DNA from: CAVXGU01 sp963761615
GTDB lineage: Bacteria; Acidobacteriota; Vicinamibacteria; Vicinamibacterales; CAVVIG01
Direction: 5' to 3'
DNA length: 64,000 nucleotides
Assembly: GCA_963761615.1 (NCBI GenBank)
Contig: CAVXGU010000003.1
Coordinates: forward strand, 1,116,001 to 1,180,000
The notes below the pieces were generated by a model. It did not search any database. It saw nothing but the letters and a program-made list of their open reading frames with translations, and was not told where the DNA came from. Below, piece after piece: positions 26,470 to 36,549 of this stretch. A program made the translations under genes and the position numbers. The first letter of the stretch is position 1. Every line of letters starts with the position of its first letter.

Positions 26470-26521
26470 CGATCCGCCGCCACCCATCTGGCTATTCTGC
26501 ACCCAAGTACAATACGCGGCG

Positions 26522-27490
26522 ATGCGAATGCGACAGCTGAACGTGGGCTGCTTCGGTGGCGGCACGGGACTGCCGAGCCTGCTCGGGGGCCTGAAGAACA
26601 ACCCGTGGCTCGAAGTGCACGCCGTCGTCACGATGTTCGACAGTGGCGGGAGCTCGGGTCAGCTGCGCGACGAGCTCGGCGTGCTGCCGCCGGGCGACGT
26701 GCTCAAGTGCGCGCTCGCCCTGGCCCGGAACTCGAACGAGGCGCGGCGCGTGCTCCTCGCCCGCCTGCCGACGCTCGAGCATGCGCGTCTCGGCGGACAC
26801 ACCGGCGGCAACCTGCTGCTCTCGATGATGCAGCGCTACAGCGGCGACTTCCTGGACGCGGTCGACGGCCTGCGCGCGCTCCTCGGCTGTCGCGGCCGCG
26901 TGTGGCCCGTGAGCGTCGAGTCCGCATCGGTGTGCGCCGAGTACGACGATGGCTCGGTGACGCGCGGCGAGGTGGAGGTCGACGCCGGTCAGACGTCCGG
27001 ACGCCTCGTTCGCCGGATCTGGCTGGAGCCCGACGTGTCGATTCACCCGGCCGTCGCAGATGCCATCGAGGGCTTCGACGCTGCGATCATCGGACCGGGC
27101 AGCTTCTACACGAGCCTGATGCCGATCCTGCTCGTGCACGGCGTCACCGAGTCCCTCGCCAGGATGAAGGGCCCGATCATCCTGATCGCCAACCTGCTGA
27201 CCGAAGGGCGGGGGATGGTGGGTTTCACGGCGGCCGCCGCGGTCGCGCGCATCGAGGACGCCATCCGGCGTCCGGTCGACGTCGTGATCACCAACTCGAA
27301 GTGGCCGTCGGGCCGGGTCCTCGAGCGCTACGCCCTGGAGCACAAGGCGCCGCTCGCGCTCGGCGAGCTGCCGGATCGCTGCGAGCTCGTGGGCGGGGAG
27401 CTCTGGACCGGCGAGATCGCGCGTCACGACCGGCTCCGCCTCGCCTACACCGTGTGGAGCGTGCTGTCGCGGCGCCTGCTGCGGGACTGA
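26522..27490 (+). CDS. yvcK: YvcK/GlmR-family gluconeogenesis factor
   Basis: 322 residues of the CofD/YvcK fold. GCFGGGTGLPSLLGGLKNN is the nucleotide-sugar-binding opening, followed by MFDSGGSSGQLRDELGVLPP and GPGSFYTSLMP. YvcK (GlmR) binds UDP-sugars and links carbon metabolism with cell-wall precursor synthesis. In many bacteria it sits beside rapZ and whiA; here it does not, so regulation may differ. It is preceded by a short shared promoter region with the di-haem protein. Confidence 0.9.
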   Translation: MRMRQLNVGCFGGGTGLPSLLGGLKNNPWLEVHAVVTMFDSGGSSGQLRDELGVLPPGDVLKCALALARNSNEARRVLLARLPTLEHARLGGHTGGNLLLSMMQRYSGDFLDAVDGLRALLGCRGRVWPVSVESASVCAEYDDGSVTRGEVEVDAGQTSGRLVRRIWLEPDVSIHPAVADAIEGFDAAIIGPGSFYTSLMPILLVHGVTESLARMKGPIILIANLLTEGRGMVGFTAAAAVARIEDAIRRPVDVVITNSKWPSGRVLERYALEHKAPLALGELPDRCELVGGELWTGEIARHDRLRLAYTVWSVLSRRLLRD

Positions 27491-27525
27491 GCACGGCCCC
27501 GCTTCGACATCCCTCGCGACTGCGA

Positions 27526-28317
27526 CTACTTCTTCTTCGTCGTCTTCTTGCCCGCCTTCGAGGTGCCTGCCGCCGCGGTCCGGGCCTTCTTGGCGGCCGG
27601 CTTGCGCGCGCGGGGACGGGGCGTGGCCGCCCGTTCGGCTTTGAGCCGGGCGGCGCGCTCGATGATGTCGCCGAACATGCGGCCCGTGTCGCCGGTGCGG
27701 GCCGGCGCCGGCTTGTTCGCGGTCCAGACGGCCGGATTGTCGTCGGCGAGAATCTCGTCGAAGTCGTAGTCCGTCTTGACGCTGCGCGGCGCGAATTCGG
27801 TGATGTCGACATCGCCCGACCATTCGTCGCGATGCTTGATGAGCAGCCACGCGCGGCCATCGCCGCCCGGCCGGGCGCCCGCGAAGCGGCCGCTGGTCCG
27901 CACGAGCACCCACGAGCCCTTCAGCTTGTAGCCGTTCAGCGTGAACTTGAGGTCGCCCTTGGCGAGCGCCGCGTCGATGTCGGGGACTTCGGGCGTCCAC
28001 GTGCCGCGATCCCACAGCATGACGATCCCCGCGCCGTAGCCCTCCGGGATCACGCCCTCGAAGTCGCCGTATTCGACCGGATGATCCTCGACCTGCATCG
28101 CCAGGCGCCGGGTCGTCGGGTCGAGTGATGGCCCCTTGGGCACGGCCCAGGAGAGGAGCACGCCGTTGTGCTCCAGACGGAGGTCGTAGTGGAGGTGGCT
28201 GGCGAGGTGCTTCTGCACGCAGAAGAAACGCTCGCGCGGCTGGTGGCGCCCCTGCCCTCCATGGGGTTCCGGGCTCTTGGTGAAGTCGCGCTTGCGCCGG
28301 TATTCGTCGAGAGCCAT
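27526..28317 (-). CDS. Stand-alone LigD-type DNA 3'-phosphoesterase with basic tail
   Basis: 263 residues corresponding to the phosphoesterase domain of bacterial DNA ligase D, without ligase or polymerase domains. Active-site residues align with Pseudomonas LigD PE by spacing: H37, H43, D45 and R47 in QKHLASHLHYDLRLE, then H79 and Y83 in EDHPVEYGDFEG. The domain trims 3' ends in non-homologous end joining. The last 50 residues are Lys/Ala/Arg-rich and histone-like, likely DNA-binding. No Ku or ligase gene is nearby. Confidence 0.87.
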   Translation of the reverse strand: MALDEYRRKRDFTKSPEPHGGQGRHQPRERFFCVQKHLASHLHYDLRLEHNGVLLSWAVPKGPSLDPTTRRLAMQVEDHPVEYGDFEGVIPEGYGAGIVMLWDRGTWTPEVPDIDAALAKGDLKFTLNGYKLKGSWVLVRTSGRFAGARPGGDGRAWLLIKHRDEWSGDVDITEFAPRSVKTDYDFDEILADDNPAVWTANKPAPARTGDTGRMFGDIIERAARLKAERAATPRPRARKPAAKKARTAAAGTSKAGKKTTKKK

Positions 28318-28318
28318 G

Positions 28319-29812
<1,494 letters not shown>

Positions 29813-29848
29813 GCGCGCGAGTCTAGCAGACCGTGTGACAATGAGGGC

Positions 29849-31222
29849 ATGGGCCACGCGCGCCGTGCGCTGCTGATCTCCACCTACGAGCTCGGGCGGC
29901 AGCCGTTCGGACTCGCATCGCCCGCCGCGTGGCTGCGCGCGCGAGGATGGGATGTGGCGTGCGCCGACCTCGCGAAGGATCCGCTGCCGGAAGATGTCGC
30001 CCGGAGCGCGGCGCTCGTCGGCGTCCACCTGCAGATGCACACCGCGACGCGGCTGGCCGCGCCGGTCATCGAGCGCGTGCGCGCGCTCAATCCGTCCGCG
30101 CGCCTGTGCGCGTACGGGCTGTACGCCCCGCTCAACGCGAACTGGCTGCGCACGCTCGGCGTGGACCGGGTGTTCGGCGGCGAGTTCGAAGCCGACCTGG
30201 CGGCCGCGGCGGACGCGCTCGACACCGGCGCGCCCGGCGGGCCGGATCGGCCGGAGCGGACGCTGCCGCGCCTCCGGTTCCTCGTCCCGGATCGCACCAC
30301 GCTCCCGCCGCTCGATCGCTACGCCACGCTCACGATGCCCGATGGGGGCGCGCGGATCGTCGGGTCCACCGAGGCGAGCCGGGGCTGTCGGCACCTGTGC
30401 CGTCACTGTCCGGTCGTGCCCGTGTACGACGGCCAGTTCCGCATCGTCCAGCCGGACGTCGTGATCGCGGACATCGAGAATCAGATCGCGGCGGGCGCCG
30501 GCCACATCACGTTCGGCGACCCCGACTTCTTCAACGGCCCGACGCACGCGATGCGGATCGTCGAGGCGCTGCACGCGTCGCACCCCGACGTGAGCTACGA
30601 CGTCACCATCAAGATCGAGCACCTGCTGCAGCATCGGGCGCTGCTGCCGCGGATGGCCCGGACGGGCTGTCTGTTCATCACGAGCGCGGTCGAGTCGCTG
30701 GACGACCGCGTCCTCGCGCTGCTGGACAAGGGACACACCCGCAGGGACTTCCTCGACGCGGTCGACCTGTGCCGCGACGCCGGCGTGACCCTCGTGCCGA
30801 CCTTCGTCGCGTTCCATCCCTGGATGACGCTGGACGGCTACTGCGAGCTCCTCGATACGCTGGCCAGCCTGGGGCTGGTGGAGCGCGTCCCGCCCGTCCA
30901 GCTGTCCATCCGGCTGCTGGTGCCGGAAGGCTCGCGGCTGCTGGCCCTGCCCGAGATCGCGCCCCACCTCGGACCGTTCGACCCGCAGACCTTGACGTAC
31001 CGGTGGGAGCACGAGGATCCGGAGGTGGACGCGCTGCAAGCAGAGGTCGCCCGCGTGGCGGCCGCCAGGTCGTGCTGCACGCGGAGCGCCGCCTTCTCCG
31101 AGATCCATCGCCTGGCATATGCCCGGGCCGGCCGCGCCGGGACGCCTCCGTCACCCCTCGATACCGACAGCCCGGTCGCCCGTTTGAACGAGCCCTGGTA
31201 CTGCTGCGCGGAGCCCATCTGA
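29849..31222 (+). CDS. CCAEP-tail radical SAM protein
   Basis: 457 residues. A B12-binding-like N-terminal domain (about 8-130) precedes the radical SAM core with C180, C184 and C187 (CRHLCRHC), which binds the [4Fe-4S] cluster cleaving S-adenosylmethionine. ITFGDPDFFNGPTHAM and FHPWMTLDGYCELLD fit the B12/SAM enzyme group. The protein ends NEPWYCCAEPI: the CCAEP tail defines a family known as CUAEP/CCAEP-tail radical SAM (seleno)proteins, where some members carry selenocysteine at a tail Cys. Here both codons are TGC, so it is the Cys form. An ATP-grasp gene follows immediately. Confidence 0.85.
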   Translation: MGHARRALLISTYELGRQPFGLASPAAWLRARGWDVACADLAKDPLPEDVARSAALVGVHLQMHTATRLAAPVIERVRALNPSARLCAYGLYAPLNANWLRTLGVDRVFGGEFEADLAAAADALDTGAPGGPDRPERTLPRLRFLVPDRTTLPPLDRYATLTMPDGGARIVGSTEASRGCRHLCRHCPVVPVYDGQFRIVQPDVVIADIENQIAAGAGHITFGDPDFFNGPTHAMRIVEALHASHPDVSYDVTIKIEHLLQHRALLPRMARTGCLFITSAVESLDDRVLALLDKGHTRRDFLDAVDLCRDAGVTLVPTFVAFHPWMTLDGYCELLDTLASLGLVERVPPVQLSIRLLVPEGSRLLALPEIAPHLGPFDPQTLTYRWEHEDPEVDALQAEVARVAAARSCCTRSAAFSEIHRLAYARAGRAGTPPSPLDTDSPVARLNEPWYCCAEPI

Positions 31223-31224
31223 AG

Positions 31225-32508
31225 GTGGTGAAGCGCGTTCTCCTCCTCGCGACGACGACGGGCTATCAGACGCGGGCGTTCGGTGACGCGGCCGATCGCC
31301 TCGGCGTCGAGCTCGTGTTCGCCACGGATCGGTGTCGCGTGCTCGAGGATCCCTGGCGCGATCGTGCGGTCGCTATCCGCTTCCACGACGAGGCGGGGTC
31401 GGTCGCGACGATTCTGGACGCGGCAGGGCCGCTCGACGGCGTCCTCGCCGTCGGCGATCGTCCCGTCGTGATCGCCGCGCGTGTTCTCGAGGCGCTGAGG
31501 CTGCCGGGCCATCCGCCGCACGCGGCGGCCGTCTCGCGCCACAAGCGGTTGATGCGCCAGCGGTTCTCCGCGGCCGGACTGCTGGTGCCCGACTTCCGGG
31601 AAGTGCCGATCGACGCCGATCCCGACACGCTCACGCCCCCGGCCGCCTTTCCGGTCGTCGTCAAGCCCGTCGGGCTGTCCGCCAGCCGCGGCGTCATCCG
31701 GGCCGACGACCCGGCCGCGCTCGCCTCGGCGTTCCGCCGCGTCCAGGCGATCCTCCGATCGCCCGAGGTGCGCGCCGAGCGCAGCGGCCTGGACGGCACG
31801 GCGCTCATCGAGACCTTCGTCCCCGGCCGTGAATACGCGCTCGAAGGATTACTCCATCAGGGGCGGCTGCAGACGCTGGCCCTCTTCGACAAGCCGGACC
31901 CGCTCGACGGCCCGTTCTTCGAAGAGACCCTGTACGTGACGCCTTCGACGGCGGACGCCCGTGTTCAGCAGGCGATCTCGGAGGCCATCGCGTCGGCGGC
32001 CTCGACCATGGGGCTCCGGCACGGTCCGATCCACGCCGAGTGCCGCGTGAACGACCGGGGCGTCTTCGTGCTCGAGGTCGCGGCCCGCCCGATCGGCGGT
32101 CTGTGCGCGCGCGCCCTCCGATTCCTCGATGAAGATGGCGCGCCGGACCGCGAGGCGTCGCTCGAAGAGCTGCTCCTCCGGCACGCACTCGGTGAGTCGG
32201 TGACGAAGTGGCGGCGCACGGCCGACGCCTCGGGGGTCCTGATGATTCCCATTCCGGCGCGGGGACTGCTGCGGCAGGTGGGCGGCGTCGAGGAGGCCCG
32301 GCGAGTCGCCGGCGTGACCGACGTGCGGATCACCGCCAAGCTGGGCCATCCGCTCGTGCCGTTGCCGGAGGGCGCGACGTATCTGGGGTTCATCTTCGCG
32401 CGCGGCGGGACGCCGGCGGCGGTCGAGAGGGCGCTGCGCGAGGCGCACGGGCATCTCCGCTTCGCCATCGATCCCCCGGTCCCGGTGATAGAATCGCGCA
32501 ATGGCTGA
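31225..32508 (+). CDS. ATP-grasp domain enzyme
   Basis: 427 residues with the three-part ATP-grasp fold: a pre-ATP-grasp domain (VKRVLLLATTTGYQTRAFGD), an ATP-binding lid with FPVVVKPVGLSASRGVIRAD and metal/ATP ligands in HAECRVNDRGVFVLEVAARP then IGGLC. This resembles carbamoyl-phosphate/D-Ala ligase-like enzymes that join a carboxylate to an amine or thiol. Either of two GTG codons (31225, 31228) may be the start, 2-5 bases after the radical SAM stop. The tight pairing suggests a common pathway; the product is unknown. Confidence 0.85.
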   Translation: MVKRVLLLATTTGYQTRAFGDAADRLGVELVFATDRCRVLEDPWRDRAVAIRFHDEAGSVATILDAAGPLDGVLAVGDRPVVIAARVLEALRLPGHPPHAAAVSRHKRLMRQRFSAAGLLVPDFREVPIDADPDTLTPPAAFPVVVKPVGLSASRGVIRADDPAALASAFRRVQAILRSPEVRAERSGLDGTALIETFVPGREYALEGLLHQGRLQTLALFDKPDPLDGPFFEETLYVTPSTADARVQQAISEAIASAASTMGLRHGPIHAECRVNDRGVFVLEVAARPIGGLCARALRFLDEDGAPDREASLEELLLRHALGESVTKWRRTADASGVLMIPIPARGLLRQVGGVEEARRVAGVTDVRITAKLGHPLVPLPEGATYLGFIFARGGTPAAVERALREAHGHLRFAIDPPVPVIESRNG

Positions 32509-32824
32509 ATGCGGTCCGGCGCCAACCCCGCAACCCGGTACGAACAAGAGCGGACGCAAGGTGTTCTGCGTCAAGTTCCAGAAAGAGCTGCCCGGGCTCG
32601 ATGCGCCGCCCTGGCCCGGCGAGCTGGGCCAGCGCATCTACGAGCACGTCTCGGTCGATGCGTGGAAGTTGTGGGAGGACCGGATGAAGATGATCCTCAA
32701 CGAGTACCGGCTCATGCCCTGGCAGAAGGAAGCGCAGGAGCTGGTCGCGAAGCACATGGAGGACTTCTTCTTCGGCGAGGGCGCCGCGCTGCCGCCCGGG
32801 TACGTTCCGCAGCAGACGAAGTAA
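32501..32824 (+). CDS. yggX: YggX-like Fe(II) trafficking / oxidative damage protection protein
   Basis: 107 residues. After an 18-residue N-terminal extension comes the YggX core: RKVFCVKFQKELPGLDAPPW, then YEHVSVDAWKLWEDRMKMIL and LMPWQKEAQELVAKHMEDFF. The conserved Cys (FCVKF) and the WKxWxxRxxMxxNE pattern are intact. In enterobacteria YggX protects Fe-S clusters from oxidative damage. It overlaps the ATP-grasp gene by 8 bases, so it belongs to the radical SAM operon, perhaps supporting its Fe-S cluster (inference). Confidence 0.88.
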   Translation: MAECGPAPTPQPGTNKSGRKVFCVKFQKELPGLDAPPWPGELGQRIYEHVSVDAWKLWEDRMKMILNEYRLMPWQKEAQELVAKHMEDFFFGEGAALPPGYVPQQTK

Positions 32825-32832
32825 TCGCACCT

Positions 32833-33051
32833 ATGGACGAGCCGGAAGCGCGCCATCGCGCCTGCTGGTACGGTCGCCGGACCGCGGACATCCCACCCGA
32901 CCTCGGCTCTCACACCATCGAAGACGGCCTGCTCCTGTACTGCGCCCACCCGATGTGGTTTCCCGTCGTCGGCTATCACTTCGACGTGCGGAACTGCGAC
33001 GACTGCGAGTACTTCCGACCCCTCCGGACGGCTCCGGACTCCAGGCTCTGA
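32833..33051 (+). CDS. Small Cys-rich protein of unknown function
   Basis: 72 residues from ATG 32833, MDEPEARHRACWYGRRTADI. It has four Cys (C11, and CAHPMWF plus the pair in NCDDCEYF), which could bind a metal such as zinc. Eight bases separate it from yggX, so it may be the last gene of the radical SAM/ATP-grasp operon. Not recognised. Confidence 0.55.
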   Translation: MDEPEARHRACWYGRRTADIPPDLGSHTIEDGLLLYCAHPMWFPVVGYHFDVRNCDDCEYFRPLRTAPDSRL

Positions 33052-33189
33052 GGCTCGGGAGGCCCGGCTCCGGGCCTCGGCCTCTCGGCGCTCGGGGAGC
33101 TGGGCTCTCGGCTTTGGGCTCTTGGCCAGTCCCGGCGTTCCGCTGAACGCGTGATCGGCCGACAGCCCAGAGCCGACAGCCCGAAAGCC
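33052..33189. repeat. Degenerate GGCTC/CGGGC low-complexity intergenic repeat
   Basis: The gap between two converging genes consists of repeated variants of GGCTCTCGGCT and GGGCTC (for example CTCGGGGAGCTGGGCTCTCGG) and, in its second part (about 33155-33189), the complementary words CCGACAGCCCAGAGCCGACAG. Like the array at 12540-12779 it inverts partway and can fold back. No gene is present. Confidence 0.6.
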
Positions 33190-35238
33190 CTACGCGTCCG
33201 GCAGCGACGCGACCTGTACGCGCGCGTCGTTGAAGCACGCGCCGGCACCGATGTCGCTGAGCGTGTCGGGCGCGAGCGCCGTGGCCGTGTAGCCGTTGCG
33301 GGTGCTCCGGCGCCACAGGCCCTTCGGCAGGCTGACCGTGCCGGGACGGACCGACGCCAGGACCCGGAGCGGGCAGTGGACCTCGCCCAGGTCGTTGAAG
33401 ACGCGCACGCCATCCCCGTCCCCGAGGCCCCGCGCCCTCGCATCGTCGGGATGCATCGTGAGGCAGGCGTCGGTTCGAGGCAGTTCCCCGAGCGTCGAGC
33501 TGATGGTCCGATCGCTCGCGGGCGAGATGAGGGCGAGCGGGTAGGCCTCGGTCGCCGGGTCGGGCTGAAAGCGGTACAGGCCGAGCGGCGCGCTGGCATC
33601 GAGCGCCGCGGGGAAGAGGTCCACCTTGCGATCCGGCGTGTTCGGGAAGACGTCCACGAACTGGATCGGCGTGTGCCCGAACGGCGGGGTCGGACGTCCG
33701 CCTTCGGCGAGCGGTACGCCGATGGACGGCGGCAGCTCGTCGAGGACGCGGACGAGCAGCCCGAGCTCGGTGGCCTCCTCGCCATCGCGCACGAGGTCGA
33801 GGCGCCTGCACAGCTCGCCGAAGACGTCCGCGTTCGGGCGGGCTTCGCCGGCCGCGTCGACCACGGACCGGGCGAGCTCGATGTTGATCGGGCCGTACGC
33901 CTTCGCGAAGTCGTAGCCTTCGAGGAAGGTCGTCGCCGGCAGCACGAGATCGGCGTACAGCGCCGTGTCGGTCATCACCTGATCGAAGACGATGGTGAAG
34001 AGGTCGTCGCGCTCGAGGCCCTTGAGCACGCGCCGCTGATCCGGGACGGTGACCGCCGGATTGCAGTTGTAGACGAAGAGGACCTTCACCGGCGGGTCGT
34101 CGTAGTCCACGAGCGCGCGGCCGAGGTGATTCAGGTTGACCACGCGCGTGTCGGGCTCGTCGGCCTCGATCCACGGCTGGGTGATCCGCCACGACGCCGA
34201 GTTGCTCCCGGAGTAACCGCCGCCCCGCACCCCGAACTTGCCGCCGACCGCCGGCAGCGCCAGCACGGCCAGCGCGGCGTTGCCGCCGTTGCGGTTGCGC
34301 TCGAGGCCCCAGCCGCACCGGATGAGGGCCGGCGTGCTGGTCGCGTACAGTTCGGCGACGCCCTCGAGCGCGTCGGCGTCGATGCCGGCCGTCTCGGCCG
34401 CCCGCTCGAAGGTCCAGGGGGCGGCCCGCTCGCGCAGGCGGTCGGCGTTCCGGGTGTGCTCGCGCAGGAACAGCTCGTCGGCGCGTCCACTCTCGAAGAG
34501 GTGGCGGTGGATGGCCAGCGCCACGGCGACGTCGGTGCCCGGCTTGAGGGCGAGGTGCACGTCCGCCGACCGGGCGAGCGGCGTGGTCCGCGGGTCGATG
34601 ATCACGAGGCGCGCGCCGCGCGCCTGGGCGGCGCGGACGTACGGCACGAGATGGATGCCCGACGTGGAGGGGTTCACACCCCAGAGGACGATCAGCGACG
34701 CGTGCGGATAGTCCTCGTAGCTGACCGACGGCATCTTGCCGTAGAGCGCCATGTTGGCCGCCCCGGTGGGCGCGGCGCACAGGGCGCGGGCCAGCCGCGA
34801 GGTCCCGTAACGACGCCACAGACGCGCGTCGTAGTTGTCCTGCGTGAGCAGGCCGTTCGAGCCCCCGTACGACACGGGGAGGATCGACGCGGCGCCGTGG
34901 GCGGCCCTGGCGCCGGCGAACGCGCCGGCGACGATCTCGAAGGCCTCGTCCCACGACACGCGCGTGAAGCGTCCCTGGCCCTTGGGCCCCTTCCGCACGC
35001 CCGGATAGCGCAGGCGATCGGGCCCGTACACGCGATCGCCGAACTTCCGGACCTTCGCACAGATGTAGCCGCCGGTCACCGGATGGCGGCGCGTGCCGTC
35101 GATGGTCACGATCTTCCCGCGCTTGACCGTCACCGCGAGGCTGCACGCGTCGGGGCAGTCGAGCGGGCACGCCGTCTCGACGGTCGTGGTCGTGCCGCCG
35201 GCCTCGTCCCCCGTCACCGGTGCGGGCTTGGTCGCCAT
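33190..35238 (-). CDS. Molybdopterin-dependent oxidoreductase, catalytic subunit
   Basis: 682 residues of the DMSO-reductase superfamily without a Tat signal, hence probably cytoplasmic. CPLDCPDACSLAVTVKRGKI with the later YICAKV supplies the [4Fe-4S] cluster cysteines; FTRVSWDEAFEIVAGAF and VLWGVNPSTSG are molybdopterin-binding features; a MopB C-terminal domain (about 570-680, LISPASDRTISSTLGE, WRRSTRNGYTATALAPDTLS) closes the fold. The substrate is unknown: electron-transfer partner genes are absent. ATG 35238 is chosen after the divergent spacer; a longer form is possible but would overlap the NDH-2 gene. Confidence 0.87.
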   Translation of the reverse strand: MATKPAPVTGDEAGGTTTTVETACPLDCPDACSLAVTVKRGKIVTIDGTRRHPVTGGYICAKVRKFGDRVYGPDRLRYPGVRKGPKGQGRFTRVSWDEAFEIVAGAFAGARAAHGAASILPVSYGGSNGLLTQDNYDARLWRRYGTSRLARALCAAPTGAANMALYGKMPSVSYEDYPHASLIVLWGVNPSTSGIHLVPYVRAAQARGARLVIIDPRTTPLARSADVHLALKPGTDVAVALAIHRHLFESGRADELFLREHTRNADRLRERAAPWTFERAAETAGIDADALEGVAELYATSTPALIRCGWGLERNRNGGNAALAVLALPAVGGKFGVRGGGYSGSNSASWRITQPWIEADEPDTRVVNLNHLGRALVDYDDPPVKVLFVYNCNPAVTVPDQRRVLKGLERDDLFTIVFDQVMTDTALYADLVLPATTFLEGYDFAKAYGPINIELARSVVDAAGEARPNADVFGELCRRLDLVRDGEEATELGLLVRVLDELPPSIGVPLAEGGRPTPPFGHTPIQFVDVFPNTPDRKVDLFPAALDASAPLGLYRFQPDPATEAYPLALISPASDRTISSTLGELPRTDACLTMHPDDARARGLGDGDGVRVFNDLGEVHCPLRVLASVRPGTVSLPKGLWRRSTRNGYTATALAPDTLSDIGAGACFNDARVQVASLPDA

Positions 35239-35269
35239 TTGCCGTACGATAGCATCAATCCCATTGACC

Positions 35270-36538
35270 ATGGCCGGGCCGCACGTCGTCGTGATCGGCG
35301 GAGGATTCGGCGGGCTCGACGCGGTGCGCGGCCTCGCGAGCGCCGACGTCCGCGTGACGCTCGTCGATCGCCACAACTACCATCTCTTCCAGCCGCTGCT
35401 CTACCAGGTGGCGACCGCCGCGCTCTCGCCGGGCGACATCGCCGCGCCGATCCGCTGGGTGCTGCGGCGCCAGCGCAACGTGCAGGTGCTCCTGGCCGAG
35501 GCCCTGGCGATCGTGCCCGCCGAGCACCGCGTCGCCCTCGATCACGACGAGTCCCTCACCTACGACTACCTGGTGCTCGCCACCGGCGCCACGCATGCCT
35601 ACTTCGGCCACGACGACTGGGCCCCGCGGGCGCCGGGGCTGAAGACGCTGGACGATGCGCTGGCGATACGGCGCGAGGTCCTGCTCGCGTTCGAGGCGGC
35701 CGAACGCGAGCAGGATCCGGACGCCCGTCGCCGTCACCTCACGTTCGTCATCGTCGGCGGGGGACCGACCGGCGTCGAGCTCGCCGGCGCGCTCGCCGAG
35801 ATCGCGCGGCAGACCCTCACGCACGACTTCCGGGCGATTCAGCCCGGATCGGCGCGGGTGATTCTCGTCGAGGGCGGCCCCGACGTGCTGGCCGCCTACC
35901 CGGCCACCCTGCGGGACGCCGCCCGCGCCTCGCTCGGGCGGCTCGGCGTGGAAGTGCGGCGCGGCGCCGTCGTGACCGGCGTGGACGAGGACGGCGTGCT
36001 GGTGGGGAAGGAGCGGATCTCCGCGGGGACCGTCCTCTGGGCGGCGGGCGTGGCGGCGTCGCCGCTCGCCCGCTCGCTCGGCGTGCCGCTCGACCGCGCC
36101 GGCCGCGTGCTCGCCGAGCCCACGCTGCAGGTGCCCGGCCATCCCGACATCTTCGTGATCGGCGACGTGTGCGCGCTCTCCGAGAACGGACGGCCGCTGC
36201 CGGGCCTCGCGCAGGTCGCGATGCAGGGGGGCGCGCACGCGGCGCGCAACATCCTGCGGGCCATCCACGGGCAGCCGGCCGCGCCGTTCCACTACCGGGA
36301 TTACGGGATCATGGCCACGGTCGGCCGGGGCGCGGCGGTCGCGAAGATCGGTCCGCTCCGCGTCTCCGGATTCTTCGCGTGGCTGATCTGGCTGTTCGTG
36401 CACATCGCCTCCCTCATCGGCTTCCGGAACCGCCTCGCCGTGCTCGGCGAGTGGGCGTGGTCGTATGTCACGCTCCAGCGGCGCGTGCGGCTCATCACGG
36501 GCGGACGCCTCTGGCCAGGGGCGGATCGGCGCAGGTAA
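35270..36538 (+). CDS. ndh: Type II NADH:quinone oxidoreductase (NDH-2)
   Basis: 422 residues. The FAD-binding GxGxxG lies at 10-15 (VVVIGGGFGGLDA), the NADH-binding motif in FVIVGGGPTGVELAGALAEI, and the quinone-site AMQGG motif in VAMQGGAHAARNIL. The C-terminal FFAWLIWLFVHIASLIGFRN is the membrane-anchoring helix of NDH-2. It passes electrons from NADH to quinone without pumping protons. It is divergent from the molybdopterin enzyme with 31 bases between starts, and 11 bases upstream of the ALG1-like gene. Confidence 0.92.
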   Translation: MAGPHVVVIGGGFGGLDAVRGLASADVRVTLVDRHNYHLFQPLLYQVATAALSPGDIAAPIRWVLRRQRNVQVLLAEALAIVPAEHRVALDHDESLTYDYLVLATGATHAYFGHDDWAPRAPGLKTLDDALAIRREVLLAFEAAEREQDPDARRRHLTFVIVGGGPTGVELAGALAEIARQTLTHDFRAIQPGSARVILVEGGPDVLAAYPATLRDAARASLGRLGVEVRRGAVVTGVDEDGVLVGKERISAGTVLWAAGVAASPLARSLGVPLDRAGRVLAEPTLQVPGHPDIFVIGDVCALSENGRPLPGLAQVAMQGGAHAARNILRAIHGQPAAPFHYRDYGIMATVGRGAAVAKIGPLRVSGFFAWLIWLFVHIASLIGFRNRLAVLGEWAWSYVTLQRRVRLITGGRLWPGADRRR

Positions 36539-36549
36539 GATCCCCTCTC

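Noticed and set aside
31205..31222. Possible selenocysteine at the tail of the radical SAM protein
   Set aside because: Both tail codons are TGC; the only TGA is the stop after the CCAEPI tail.
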